Positions 1 to 11,162 of a stretch of 64,000 nucleotides of DNA are shown here, in pieces; position 1 is the stretch's first letter, and each line of letters opens with the position of its first letter. The stretch is from Micrasema longulum. Lineage: Eukaryota > Arthropoda > Insecta > Trichoptera > Brachycentridae. The DNA lies in the NCBI GenBank assembly GCA_022494885.1, contig JAGVSM010002811.1, positions 1-64,000 on the forward strand, written 5' to 3'. The notes below the pieces were generated by a model. It made no database searches. It was not told where the DNA came from and worked only from the letters and a program-made list of their open reading frames with translations. The translations under genes were made by a program, and so were the position numbers.

Positions 1-192
1 TCCCGTGGCTAGTGTCTCGGACTCGCGGCTCAAAAATCCGTGGTTCAAATCCCACTCTACAACTTGATTCCCATTTTCTAATAGCGAGTTATTTACAACT
101 CGTCAAAATGGCCCTCAAAATTAAGTATTTTGGTAAATCACAAAAACGTAAATATTTATTAAATATATAATATATATATATATATATATATA
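1..192 (+). mobile_element. tRNA-derived SINE, family A, copy 1 (5' end outside window)
   Basis: The sequence opens inside a tRNA-like head (CCCGTGGCTAGTGTCTCGG as A-box region, GGTTCAAATCC at about 42-52 as B box). It continues with a body that includes CTAATAGCGAGTTATTTACAA and ends in an A/T run plus (TA)n at about 166-192. The same head, body and tail occur at 24519 (plus) and 61804 (minus), which makes it a dispersed family. The head does not fold into a complete tRNA with a paired acceptor stem. Confidence 0.75.
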
Positions 193-245
193 CAATTTGT
201 ATTTGTATTTAAGTTTACATTTTTTGTAATTAACTCAGACGGTAA

Positions 246-562
246 AATGGAACCACCCTGGACGAGTGTTTTCGTCTCAATGGCTGCTCTCATGTAGTGG
301 TGATAATTCTCCTCATAGTGTAGTGGTTGGCGGGTTCGTCTTCCACGCTTGAGGTCCCGGGTTCGATTCCAGTAAAGGTCGATGCGAAATATTGATTTAA
401 AAAGTGGTTTAGACTGAAATATTTTATTGTTTTTGGACTGGTATCCGAAGCGTAAGACTAGTCACCTTATATTCATGTATCAGATGATTTAGATACGATG
501 CATTCAGTTTACCAATGCCGTGCCATATACAAAACTTGCTGATAGCGAAATGATGATGATAA
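246..562 (+). mobile_element. SINE family B, copy 1
   Basis: Near full length. A non-tRNA head (GGACGAGTGTTTTCGTCTC, about 270) precedes a tRNA-like promoter (TAGTGTAGTGGTTGGCGGG, B box GGGTTCGATTCC at 359-370). The body contains GAAGCGTAAGACTAGTCACC, and the copy ends in TGATGATGAT. Compared with other copies, the B box and the CGTAAGACT block are the best-conserved parts. Confidence 0.75.
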
Positions 563-599
563 TAGGGAAAAGACGCATATTAAACGGTAGTTGGAAAAG

Positions 600-1120
600 C
601 TTATTCTTATTCTTGGTGGTGGGGGTCAGTGCTATGCAAGCTCCTGAGGTCACTGCGATCTGTGAAGATCTATTGTGACGGTTCCCCGTGAATAGTTTTC
701 ACCCTCCAAGCCCAGGGCCCCGATTAAAATGGGAAGTTAACAGAGTTATATTCGACTGTATATAAAGAAAAATCGATATTTGTGTATGAAATGAGTATAT
801 TTGCATAAACATTTAAAGTATCTTCGTCAGTAATCTATAATTAAACACGTTTAGAAGAAAAAAATGGGTGCATATTCTTCTTTTCATTCAGAAAACTTAA
901 TTTTACTTTGTAGATACAATTAAAGATAAATGTTGACTTCCCATTATAATCGGGGCCCAGGTCTATAAAGAGCCTTGCTACTGTGTGTAAGGCGAGAGTT
1001 TACATTTTGCTAAATCTCTTCCTCCAAGCCCAGATCCGTAAGGTATCGGACTATTAGGTAGAGGGCGAGCTCTTTAACATCCTCGGGTTTAACCGGTGGT
1101 CCTCCGAGGATGAAGCTCCT
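600..1120. repeat. Unclassified GC-richer repeat split by a MITE
   Basis: GC-richer blocks at 600-715 and 958-1120 flank the MITE at 716-957. The word CCTCCAAGCCCAG occurs at both about 703-715 and 1021-1033, either as an internal repeat or as a target duplication of a larger insertion. The sequence after 1030 (CCTCGGGTTTAACCGG) looks like decayed retroelement sequence, but I cannot name a family. Confidence 0.35.
716..957. mobile_element. Harbinger-like MITE, family C, copy 1
   Basis: A 242 bp element with inverted ends GGCCCCGATTAAAATGGGAA and TTCCCATTATAATCGGGGCC, about 27 bp nearly matching, and no coding capacity. It is flanked by CAG on both sides (713-715 and 958-960). A 3-bp CWG duplication fits PIF/Harbinger elements. 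Other copies are at 1860, 32797, 49131 and 62739. Confidence 0.75.
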
Positions 1121-1219
1121 TTTATGATATAAAGCAAAGTAAGATGTAAGAAGACAATAATAAAATTATAACAAATTAGTCAATGATGTATTTTCCTTAA
1201 TTATTTTACAACAAATTAG

Positions 1220-1456
1220 TCAATAATTAGAAGCATCTTTACCGTACAATTGAACGCGAACAGAAAGAGGTGTCATAAATGTTCGCTTTCGTGAACTTGA
1301 CATTCCAATTTGAAGGCTCGTAATCAAGCAAAGTAATATATTTAACGTAACAATGTATTGTAGAGAAAAAAAATATCTTTCGAATGACGTATAACCTTTA
1401 CCATTTTGTTTTACTTTTGGTGCTTGAAAACGTATAGAATTTATGTTAACACGCAA
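1220..1456 (-). pseudogene. mariner-like transposase N-terminal fragment (decayed)
   Basis: On the minus strand, about 1225-1330 parallels the better-preserved fragment at 29234-29494. Both carry the same order of nucleotide blocks (AATGTCAAGT, then AGCATTT.GACAC, then CTGTT.GCGTT.AAT, then ACGGT.AAGATGCT). The parallel fragment reads as a mariner helix-turn-helix N-terminus. Here an internal deletion removes the middle of the block and the frame is lost. The open frame itself is not a gene. Confidence 0.45.
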
Positions 1457-1810
1457 TTAATATAATTGGGTTAAAAAAAACATTCTGTAGTTATGTCTTA
1501 CTAAGAATCCTCCATTTGCATGTTCCGGGTAGGGAAGATATTTGAGTGTTTGTTTAAAATTGTACAATGTACATTGTTTATGGCACACATTGATCTCCTC
1601 TTTACTAGCAGCATAATATCACAATAATGGTTGTCTTAAGTGGGTATCTCCTACACTTACAGTCTTTGTAAATATTGAATATAAGTTTCGCGTCAACCGT
1701 TAGCCGTCTGCATACAAAATATTAGTCATTATTCAAACACAATATTATATTTATAATAGTCTACCGGAAGATTTTATTCTTAATTTGTCCATACTGTGGA
1801 GGACTTTTAC

Positions 1811-2155
1811 TGAAGAAAATAACCAGCCAATGACAGGTCATCAGTCCTGAAAATGTCTGAGCCCCGATTACAGTGGGAAGTTAACATTTATCTTCAATTT
1901 CATCTGCAAAGTAAAATTAAGTTTTCTGTATGAAAAGCAGAATAATATGCGCACATTTTTTTCTTCTTAACATGTTCAATTATAGGTTACCGACGAGGAT
2001 AATTTAAATGTGCATACAAATATACTCATTTTCGTACACAAATATCGGTTTTTCTTTATATACAGTCGAAGATAACTCTGTAAACTTCCATATTACCTTT
2101 TTAAAAATGATTTCCATCTGTTACAACAAATTTAGATCTACCTAAACAAATAGAT
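1811..2155. mobile_element. Fold-back element E, half copy, interrupted by MITE C
   Basis: The left part (1820-1859, AACCAGCCAATGACAGGTCA) and right part (2084-2155, CTTCCATATTACC, CATCTGTTACAACAAATTTAG) match one continuous arm of the E family, as seen at 56200-56330. A family C MITE lies between them. This is a nested insertion, so E was resident first. Confidence 0.6.
1860..2083. mobile_element. Harbinger-like MITE, family C, copy 2 (right end lost)
   Basis: Begins after CTG (1857-1859) with AGCCCCGATTACAGTGGGAA, a first-base variant of the family end. The body matches copies 1 and 5 in opposite orientation. The right terminal repeat is missing or fused with E sequence at a shared ACTTCC motif, so the exact right edge is uncertain by about 15 bp. 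Confidence 0.65.
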
Positions 2156-2157
2156 AT

Positions 2158-2412
2158 CATCATTTCCCTATCCGAACTCAATGGTGCATAGGGCACAGCG
2201 TATCTTCATCTTATTATGTTATGGGAAGTTAAGGTGATAAGTCTTACGCTTCAGGCACCAATCCAGATATAGTGAAAACCACTTAAAATAAATAAATAAA
2301 ATATTTCACGTTGACCGTGCCAGAAACTTAACCCGGAACCTTAAGGATGGAAGGTTAATGCGTCGAACACTGCATTGCGAGGCGGACTTATTCTAACTCG
2401 ATTTCCTTATTC
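2158..2412 (-). mobile_element. SINE family B, copy 2
   Basis: Minus-strand copy. The 3' end is at the left (CATTTCCCTATCCGAACTCA, TGGTGCATAGGGCAC). The body contains AAGTCTTACGCTTCAGGCACC. The tRNA-like head is at the right but heavily mutated, and its B box is decayed. Confidence 0.6.
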
Positions 2413-3770
2413 CTTGATAGGGTTTAAAGAACAACCCGTATATGTGCCAGTGTACATTTATTAACTTTTTTTTTTAAAGTATTATATTACTACAATTTTT
2501 ATTTATTTATTTATAATTTTTATTTGTCTTGCATTTTTGTTTCTTTTTTATGTATACTTGCCAAACACAAGAGCCTTTCTTTTTTAGCAAGTTCAACCTT
2601 AAGTGTTCTATTTTTTTTATTTTTTGCATTGTTTTCATGCTAATAAAGGTTTACTAATAATATTTATATTTATATATATATACATAGTCCACACACGATT
2701 TTGGTATTATAACACAACAATGTATGTAAACTCGTAAGCTGTCTATATTAAAAAAGTGTTATATTTAAAATATATTTAAAATGTAATTCCACAGAGTTAA
2801 TTCTGAAACAATGAATAGTATAATAATAGGACAGGTTAATGAATTAATAAATTAATAAATTAAATAAATAAATAAATAAATTCAAAAAATTTAATAAATT
2901 AACATTATTCATAAATAAATTAATTAAAATATCTGAGTAATAAAAAAACGATAAAAAAAGTAATGACCAACTGCTGTTGAAAAAAACAACATGGCTTCAA
3001 AGCAAAAAAAAAAATTTATTTGAAATTCCTACGCAAACGAGAGTTCCATGTTCAAATCGGCCAGTTTGAAAAGACGGTAGAAATGCGGTCTGACTTTTCT
3101 TCATACAAACGTATTCCCGTATTTTCTCCTTGGATTATACCACTAGAGCAGTGATATTTGTACACACAGTATATATTTACCATTGTCGCGTCTTTGCCGT
3201 TTATTTTTTTGTTTCCTGTGGGATCTAGGACCCAGAAACCCGTAAAACCGCCTAGTTTTATCTGCCGTCTTCGGAAATACGGAATACAAATATGATAAAT
3301 AATTTAGAAAAATGGAAATCGTACCGACATAAGAAAATTTTATCCTGATACTCTCTCTAGTAATAACGGAAATAAAGTGGGGTGCGGAAACGAGACAACG
3401 AAACCTCAATTTTGTCGATTTTAGTTAGCCATAATCACTCCAATGCAACGTGCAGTTGTCTTTTTCGCACACTATCGGGGAGGCATCAAAGTGACAGTAA
3501 AACTATGTTTAAATACAACTATTTACAAATTTATCTGGTACCACAATCCTCTTAAGGGACCTAATAATATTTATTTATTTGACAAATTGTAGTCTGTATT
3601 ACTTTGCGGGCTGTTTAACCCATTACGTAATGAAGACTAAATATAAGTTAGAAGTTAGTGAATAGAAACTAAATAGCTGCTTAGCTGTCGATATGTACAG
3701 AAAAAAAATCCATATTATTCGTAAAAGCCATATTAATTAAAAGCGAGTATACGAGATAACGCAGCATTTT
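2413..3770. other. AT-rich stretch without a recognisable gene
   Basis: Poly-T runs, a possible retroelement tail near 2630-2690 (CTAATAAAGGTTTACTAATA) and an AAAT-type microsatellite at about 2845-2882. The open frame at 3143-3409 on the minus strand has no family resemblance and ordinary AT-driven composition. I see nothing else. Confidence 0.5.
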
Positions 3771-4430
3771 GATATTTATTTATTTATTTATTTACTTAGT
3801 TCTATGTAACATAGTCTAATATATATTTACAACACAATATTTACATCTATACTTATTCTAACATTATTTATCACTATTATACACTTAATATCCTAATTTA
3901 TAATATTAACTGTTTCATATGTACATTTTCATTAATTATATTCACTATTTACACTATATACCACCTAATATTTTTCACATATATACTTTTTACATTTAAT
4001 TTTAAATATATTTACATTAATTTCATTTTTTATGCTTTCTGGCATTTCTTCAAATAGTTTTATTCCCTTGTACATAAGGCAGTTCTGGGACATTGCTTTT
4101 GATTTCTTTTTTGCTAAATAGTAGGCAATGCCATTATTTACTCAAATCATTATTGAGACAAGATTAGTCTTCAGCAATTTTAATAGATTTAAAAATCTTG
4201 ACATCTTCAGGTAGTCGGAGTTTTTGATCGAGTCACCAATGTCATTTATAAATAGAAGGAAAAAAGAGGGCCCAGGTTGGATCTTTGGGGAATTCCAGAT
4301 TTATGTTGTATTCATTAGACATGTGTTTCCCGTAGGTGACATACTGTCGACGATATCGTAAATAACTCGACGGATGCTAAAAGGTTAGAAGAGAAACCAA
4401 ATTTATTTAATTTTTCAGGTAGTTGTATAA
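3771..4430 (-). pseudogene. Jockey/CR1-like LINE reverse transcriptase fragment and 3' UTR
   Basis: Reads on the minus strand. The (TTTA)n tail at 3771-3795 is the 3' end. The coding remnant includes a LFEEMPESIKNE-like C-terminal motif at about 4030-4075. It also has a PQG...FFFLFINDIGDSIKNSDYL-like palm motif at about 4220-4310, typical of Jockey reverse transcriptases around the catalytic region. The segment between them, including the aspartate pair, is deleted, so the copy is dead. Stops and frameshifts are frequent. Confidence 0.6.
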
Positions 4431-4780
4431 ATATGTCGTTAATGTGACGCTTTGTCGTTAATGTGACCTCATACAAATCCCATGGTAGTTAATGGTAAGT
4501 TTCCTTGCGTACCCAATAAAACGACAGTAAATTATGATCATAAAGTAATTCAATGTACTTCACGTGATAATTGGATGTTTTGTTTGGAAGCTTATAGGTG
4601 GAAGGTTGAGGTTTATAATATTCTGTATTGTTCTGTCTGCACCCACATTGTAAAGTCTATCAATGTTGCTTTGTAAGTATCGCTCATTCATTCCATTTTT
4701 TGAATAATCCTACCACATTACGTTAAGAATATATAAAAAAATATTAAAATATTTTTCTGACTAATTCTTTCAATAATAAT

Positions 4781-5535
4781 TTACATTTGTTCTTGATTTC
4801 CCACCGTGCAAACAGCACACTTTACAATTTATCGTTATGCAGTTTAATAATCTTTGATATGTAAGTTAGTTCACACGTGTGATTCTTGCTATTTGGCTAC
4901 TTATTTCCAGCAATAACCACAAAAATCCGCATTTCCTGCGTTAGGTTTTATATGCATTCTCCCTTCCAGACTTTAGATCAACGATATTTAACATGTAGTA
5001 GCGAGAGGAGCACGATGTCATTAGTATCCTCTCGCAACAGTATTTTTTTTTTTAAATGTATGAATTTCGCAGAATACACTAAACATTGTGCAACAGTTTT
5101 ATAAACACTACGCGTGAAAATCGTTAAGACTTATAAAAAAAAAAAATTTTGAAAAATTTGGATTAAAAGCATTTTAGCAGGGGTATTCCTGGTACCACCC
5201 TCAGCCTCAGCCTCTTTTCTCGCTAAAGCTCAGAAAGGGTTATTGCTCCGGGCCAATGTTATCAATACACTCGCGATAATTTTTTTATAAGTACTCACCT
5301 ATCATAATTTTTTCTCTGGTTCTCTCGTATTGGCCTTAATATAATTTTATCAAATCTACAAATATAAAAATCATAGAATTAAGAATAGTCCAAAAGAAGC
5401 GTAGAATCATATTTGAATACATCAGACTGTGTCCAATAATTCCTTTACTATGCCTCACTTTTGCCGCGCGCATTCGTGATGCCGCCGCGTAATGTTGCAC
5501 GGTGGGAAAAAAATATAATTATAACACAAATGTAA
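4781..5535. mobile_element. Element O: about 755 bp with inverted ends TTTCCCACCGTGCAA
   Basis: TTTCCCACCGTGCAAAC at 4797-4813 is matched inverted by GTTGCACGGTGGGAAA at 5494-5509. An outer ACATTTGT/ACAAATG pair gives about 40 bp imperfect inverted ends. The right subterminal part is unusually GC-rich (GCCGCGCGCATTCGTGATGC, 5463-5482). No transposase is visible; probably a non-autonomous DNA transposon of unknown superfamily. Confidence 0.5.
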
Positions 5536-7040
5536 GGTAAAAAAAGCAATCTGTTAATTTCTATACAATTTTATTGTCCACGCGGAAATATTGATTGACA
5601 CAACAGAGTAGATAAATAAAGGGTAATTTAATAGAAATAATTGAATTAATGAACTTTAAAATTAAAATGTAAAACAAATTTTATTTTACATAAAACAAAT
5701 ATTTTTATATCACGTTAAATTTTGATGTTTTAAAGATATTGTCGGTCAAATGTCCACGATAGAGTTGTTTAATCCGAGATCCAATTTTCATTAGTTTTCT
5801 TATTAGATGAGCAAAGTAGGGTAAAAAAATTTACTACCCTCGCAACACTAACGAAATGTTCATTTTGTTTCTTCGATAATCTGACAGATGGAAAAATAAT
5901 TTAATTCTTAAGTAATGCATTTGTTACATATACATTCATTTGCTAATTACACATGAAATGTGATTGCATCCTGTTTCTTTAAGATTCTAGCAGTATTTCT
6001 ACATTTTAAAAGGACACAACACGGCATAGTTGAATCCAAATCAGGAGTTGCGTACTGAGCGACGTCTACAAAGAAACTAATAGGTCAAAACGTAAACCTA
6101 CTCAAATGAGTAGTTTAGTCGCCTTCTGTTTGATGTGCGTATGCGGTTACTGGACTATTCTTAATTCTACGAGAAAAATGTTCAAATCCAAAATTTATAC
6201 AGGAATTTCAAAGCAAAAAGTAGTGAATTGTTCTAATGTTCGAATAATAAAAGTAATCCACATATCGTAACGAGCGTGTCATTTGGTTTTATGTTTTGCT
6301 AAAAAATCTTAGCCCATGTGGTTAATTAATCCTAAATTCTGGGTTTTTTTTTCGGTTTCAAAAAAATCTATATTACATGCCAAGCGATTCGGCCCTTTGG
6401 GCTTCGTGTAATCGCCCTTCAAAACCTCGTTGTATCGGCACGACGGGCCTCGGTTGGTTGGGATCTCGAGCACCGACAGATATCTATCCTTTGGGCTTCA
6501 GAATATGTTTTTTGCTGTTGGATCAGTCAAGCTAGTAAGTCTTTTAAAAGGAAGCTAAGTTTTCTTTTCTTCATTTTCCTTGCTAATATTTTACATCCCA
6601 AAAAAGTTAAATGAGCCTGCGAATAAAAAATGCAGTTGGATCAATTTTTCTGCAATTATTTAATATTATGTAGCATAAAATAAGAATATAACTATAAACG
6701 CATGGAATGCCAGATGGCCAATATAAATAAAACGTCGATTGCATAGAGAAAGCCTCCCAGAAAGTTTCTTCTTGGCTGCTGGTTTACCCACGATGTCATA
6801 TAATCTGTAAAAAAATAAACTGACAAGAGAATAAACGAATTGTGAATAATTAAACTTTCCGGTATTAGGGGTCATTTGATTTGTCCTATCTTAAGGGCCA
6901 TTAGACTTCAGAATAAAATATTTTTAATGGAAGAATAACTCATAATAACTACATAAAACACAACGAATCACTTACTGATCTTCGAACGGGAAGACGCTGT
7001 ACCCAACAGACGCGTTCTGATGCCAATAAAAGTAAACAAT
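5536..7040. other. AT-rich stretch with one GC-richer patch
   Basis: Mostly featureless. At about 6375-6510 a GC-richer patch contains two copies of CTTTGGGCTTC (6404-6415 and 6490-6500), probably an old repeat I cannot name. Nothing coding is supported; the frame at 6666-6875 looks incidental. Confidence 0.45.
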
Positions 7041-7224
7041 TATTTTATTTATTTATTTTTGCACCACAACAGGCCAGGAGGCCCAATTACAGTGGTGAAT
7101 TACATCACAGAACACCCAGGCTTGAGAAAATACACTCTTTAATTTTTGTGTTCTCACCGGGAATCGAACCCGGAACCTTTCGTGTGTGAGTCAAGCGTCT
7201 TGACCACTACACCACGGAGGCCGC
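7041..7224 (-). mobile_element. SINE family K, copy 1
   Basis: Compact SINE on the minus strand. Its head is GCCTCCGTGGTGTAGTGGTC and the perfect T-arm CCGGGTTCGATTCCCGG lies at 7158-7174. The body is short. The tail TGGGCCTCCTGGCCTGTTG is followed by a T-rich (A-rich on the minus strand) run at 7041-7060. The acceptor stem does not pair, so this is not a working tRNA gene. Confidence 0.8.
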
Positions 7225-7406
7225 CATTATCACGCAATGTTTCACTGATACAAGCAGTGTCCGGCTTTAGGAGCTGTCCGCCTACGCGTGGGAAACTCCC
7301 CCTAAAATAAATGTATGAAAATTGGTTTAAAGCAACAAAGCGATGCTTGCCAAAAGATGTATATTCTTTTCGATGTTGTGCAATTTAATTTAAAGTGATT
7401 ATGTCA

Positions 7407-7648
7407 ATCATCATCATCATCATCATTCCCTTTCCGCACTGCATAGGGCACTGTATTGGCACACCATTTGATCATTTTTGTTACATGAAGGTAAGATGAC
7501 CAGTCTCACGCTTCAGGGACTATAAAATATTTTAAGTGTAAAAACTCCCTTTTTTAAATAAATATTTCATACCAACCATGTCGGGAATCGAATCCGAGAC
7601 CTCTTGCATGGTAAGCAAACGCGCTGACCATTACACCACGAGACCGAC
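7407..7648 (-). mobile_element. SINE family B, copy 3
   Basis: A well-preserved minus-strand copy running from ATCATCATCATCATTCCC at the left to a tRNA-like head at the right (GGGAATCGAATCC, ACCATTACACCACGAGACCG). Together with the copies at 48841 and 62265 it defines the family consensus. The non-tRNA head is absent or lost here. Confidence 0.8.
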
Positions 7649-7699
7649 ATAACAGGGTATTAAAATAAAAAAAGAAGTCATTAAAATAAATTATTATTT

Positions 7700-8080
7700 T
7701 CATTTATTTTGTGCTTGTCCCACCAGTCCCACACTTGTCCCCCCGGTCACAAATTCGATTAAAAAATATATTTTCCACATATTTTATTTAATAGAAGATC
7801 TTTAATAATATTTAGTTTCAATGACATATAATTGAAACTGAAGTGTCCAATATTATATGTTTTACCCAACAAAAAATATCTGATAAATATGAAGTAGTTC
7901 GGCTTAAACTTGTCTTCAAATGCACAAAGGTACAAAGAAGGTGGGATTTTCCAGTGTCCCACTAGTCACACCCATTCAAATAATAATTACCCACAATATA
8001 CTGACAATACTTGTCTTCAAATACTTGTCTACAAATAAAGTTGGTCAAAATATGGAATCAAATGTCCCACTACAAATTAT
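7700..8080. repeat. Cluster of TGTCCCAC words, possible element end (Z)
   Basis: The word TTGTCCCACCAGTCCCACAC at 7716-7735 recurs as CAGTGTCCCACTAGTCACA near 7951 and AATGTCCCACTACAAATT near 8064. An inverse-like GGTGGGATTTT occurs near 7940. This resembles the repeated-word architecture of the elements at 37793 and 40986, but no paired terminus was found. Confidence 0.3.
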
Positions 8081-8218
8081 TGGTGTTAACAAAGTATTGG
8101 TGATGGTAATTTTTCATGTTTGGAAATTTTTTGATAGCACATATTGTTTTATATCAGGTCAGTGAGATCAGAAATAATCTAATGAGATTTGACTAGCTTC
8201 GGTGTTGTGTTATTCTCC

Positions 8219-8261
8219 ACAATAATTAGGTCTCCTGGCTTGTTGTGCTGTAAAAAATCTA
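8219..8261 (+). repeat. SINE K 3' tail remnant
   Basis: AATTAGGTCTCCTGGCTTGT followed by TGTGCTGTAAAAAA matches the conserved 3' end of SINE K (ATTGGGCCTCCTGG.CTGTTGTGGTGC plus A-run). No head is present. Confidence 0.5.
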
Positions 8262-8588
8262 ACAACTTCCATTCGAACTTTCAATAACTGGACTTGGTTA
8301 ATATCGTTTTTATAGATAACGGTCTACCAGTGAATGTGGCCAGAGAAATGCTATGCTGAAGGCACCGTTTACCTACAAAGCCAAGGTACGGAACTGTTCG
8401 CTTCCCTTATGTCATTATTTGTTTGCAGACTTACTATAGATTATTCAATATCGCCGAGGACATGTACTATAATTTCAGTGGTAGTCCGGAATAGTAATGC
8501 GAGTAAAATATTGTTATTATTGAATATTGGTATCGCGATCGCATCGATCAATATAGAGCAATGCTTAGGTTTTATTACTACATAGCTT

Positions 8589-9110
8589 CGTATTTGGTTT
8601 ATACGAAAACGATACTAAACTGAGCAAATTTTAAAGCTCAGACTGAGGCGTGGCGGCTGAAGAGTTTGACACCACCACCAAACCTACAAGCGGGGAGCGG
8701 GGGTGTGGGAAGGAAGGAAGGGGATATGGAACAACTGTGCTAAGAGGTATGCTTTTAAAACGTTATGCAAGGTCCATGTCAATATGATCTACAGCCGCAG
8801 CTCGCTGTCACCCTCAACGTGTCACTCCGCCGCGCGGCATTATTTATTTTTTTAACCCTGCTTTCATTAAAACAATTGTTAAAAATAAAAATAATGGGAC
8901 TCCATATTGCCTTAAAAAAAAAAAAAGAATATCCCAATATTTTTAAAGTTATAGGTGGATAAGAATTTATTTTTGTCAAATTTATCTGCTTTTATAACAG
9001 GTTGAAAAAATGGTTTTAGGAATGAATTTCTCGCCTTTGGTTTATCTGAAAACGATACCAAACTTGACCAGAAGCTAAACCAACCAAATTTTAAAGTTCA
9101 GACCGAGCCG
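8589..9110 (+). repeat. Direct repeat pair M (8589-8650 and 9036-9110)
   Basis: Two copies of a block with TTGGTTTAT.TGAAAACGATAC, then AAATTTTAAAG.TCAGAC.GAG, about 450 bp apart in the same orientation. The second runs directly into the RTE fragment. Between them lies GC-richer sequence (8650-8730, 8800-8840). This may be part of the 5' portion of the same LINE or a separate repeat. Confidence 0.4.
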
Positions 9111-9125
9111 CCTCAAGCGAGGACG

Positions 9126-10005
9126 ATGACGTTGTCTGCCGGGCCAAATCTATTCAGTTTGACCCAAGGAACAATTGTGCCAAGTGGATTGCTTTTGCAG
9201 CAAATAGTCTCTAGAATGTATGATGTATGCCTGGAGAGCGAATTGGCGATAAACGAAAGTAAGTCAAAAGTGATGGTATTTGAAAGGGATAGTGAGGTTA
9301 CTGACTGCATAATAAATGTAAACAACGAATGTCTCGAGCAAGTAGAAGAATTTGTGTATCTGGGAAGCATGTTTTCAAGAGATGGAAGAGTAGAAAAAGA
9401 TGTTGAAAGAAGAGTGAATGCGGGCAACAAAATGAACGGAGCACTAAGCACAGTAATTTCTAATAAAATATGTCAATCGAAGCTAAACTGGCAGTGCACA
9501 ACGGAGTTTTAGTCCCAACACTTATGTATGGAAGTGAAACATGGAACTGGCAGAGAAGGATGAAAGCCGAGTGAACGCGGTTGAAATGCGATCTCTTAGA
9601 CGAATGTGTGGGAAATCAATGTATGACAGGGTTACGAATGATGAAATCAGGCGAGAGTGTAAATCTGAGACAAGTATAATTGATAAGATTAAGAAAGGGT
9701 CTCTGAGATGGTTTGGTCACGTAGAACGAATGGACGACGAAAGAATGGTAAAACAAGTATATATGGCGAAAATGAACGGCAACGTTAGACGAGGACGACC
9801 AAGGAAGACGTGGCATGATCAGATAAACCAAAATCTTAAGTCTGGTCATGTCAAAAGCAGACAGAACCGAAGGGCATGTATGACAAGATGTATGAATGTG
9901 GAAGAGGCTAGGATTGCATGCCAGGATAGACGTGTGTGGCGGTCCATTCTCTCTGCCTACCCCTACGGGGAAATGGCGTGATGGTAGTAGTAGTAGTAGT
10001 AGTAG
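9126..10005 (+). pseudogene. RTE-type LINE reverse transcriptase C-terminus with (TAG)n tail
   Basis: The best-preserved coding remnant of the window. A first frame (9126-9512) carries the late palm and thumb, with INESKSKVMVF, EEFVYLGSMFSRDG and RRVNAGNKMNGAL. A frame change near 9490-9545 and an in-frame stop separate it from VPTLMYGSETW and the frame 9541-9981. That second frame has NAVEMRSLRRMCG, IKKGSLRWFGHVERMD and RRGRPRKTWHDQ, the classic RTE/BovB-like C-terminus in insects. The copy ends in a TAGTAG microsatellite at 9983-10005, as RTE elements often do. It is 5' truncated and frameshifted, so inactive. Confidence 0.85.
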
Positions 10006-11154
10006 GATTGCTTTATGATTAATGTGATCATTTCGAAAGGTCCCCCTTATATTCGTCAATACAAACCCCACAATTAGTAGTAGTTCTTTAAAGGCCTAGG
10101 CTTGGAGGGCGAGAACTAATTTACGGGTATACGTTACAATATATCTAGGCAGGTCCCAGTGATGTCAGGAGCGTTTTTGACGTAAAAGTGTTAGATTAAG
10201 TATAATATAGGAGCGTTTTCGACGTTAAAGTGTTGGCTTAAGTATATTATTATAATATAGAATCATTATTTCCAATTGCCGTTTGTACAAAATGAATGGC
10301 ATCATCACTATTTCTTTTAATTACGAAATGATTTCATGAAGGTCTACAAAATAAACACAATTGCAATGGTAAAAAATGTACAAAATATTAAATCCAGTAC
10401 TTGTCTAGATATATTTGAACAAACTCAAAACTCTTACAGGAAATAGGCAGGACCGCAGGTTCTAGATAAACTAAAAAATCCCGGAATGGTGACCCAGAAC
10501 CGGCAGAAGAAGTGTCAGTAGGCCTCAAACGAGGTGGTCTAATGATGTAAGACGGGTTGCAAGAAGTGGTTGAATGCAGTTCGCTCAGAATAGGGAGATG
10601 TGGAGATCTAAGGCGGAGGTCTATGTTCACCACAGCTAGTCGGGACCCAAAAACATGTACATTGTAAAAACAGCGAAATAAAAAAAATATCGTAAATCTA
10701 AATGAGTTGTTTAAATAAATAAAAAAAGTCTTCTCACTAGTTACAAAGTATTCAATAATGTAATTAATCGATTATTCGCATCACTAGTTTAGAACATTGC
10801 ACCATGCGGTTGTGACGAAATCACAATAATTTTCTTCGATGACTCACGTACATGTACTAAAATATTCAATATTCTTCCACGTTTCCTCTTGGACAAAACT
10901 ACCGTACAGCCGATACCGCTCTGCCATTAGGTTTTCCTTTAATATGTGTCATTACAATAATGATGGATAGCACATAAGTAAAATATGAAATATATCCATT
11001 AAGATAATAGGTATGTAATCTCAAAGATGGATTACGGATAAGCAGACATCGCAAATAAGTGCGAATTGTGATGGTAATTTCAAAGGTGTTAACGGACTTT
11101 GTCCCGTACTAGCATACTTTTACCGATTAGATTCCAAATAGAAGGAAAAATAGT
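10006..11154. other. No recognisable gene
   Basis: GGAGCGTTTTTGACGT at about 10168 recurs as GGAGCGTTTTCGACGT at about 10210, a short local direct repeat of about 40 bp period. A GC-richer part at 10430-10650 holds an open frame on the minus strand (10388-10633) without recognised similarity. Otherwise AT-rich. Confidence 0.4.
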
Positions 11155-11162
11155 GGCGGCAC

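Noticed and set aside
166..192. (TA)n as independent microsatellite or promoter TATA region
   Set aside because: The same TA-rich run ends SINE A copy 3 at 61809, so it is the SINE tail.
7141..7224. tRNA gene on the minus strand
   Set aside because: The T-arm is perfect but the 5' and 3' acceptor halves do not pair and the sequence runs into a SINE body, so it is a SINE promoter.
8765..8979. Overlapping 65-66 codon frames on both strands
   Set aside because: Short, AT-driven, no motif; the neighbourhood is repeat M and A-runs.
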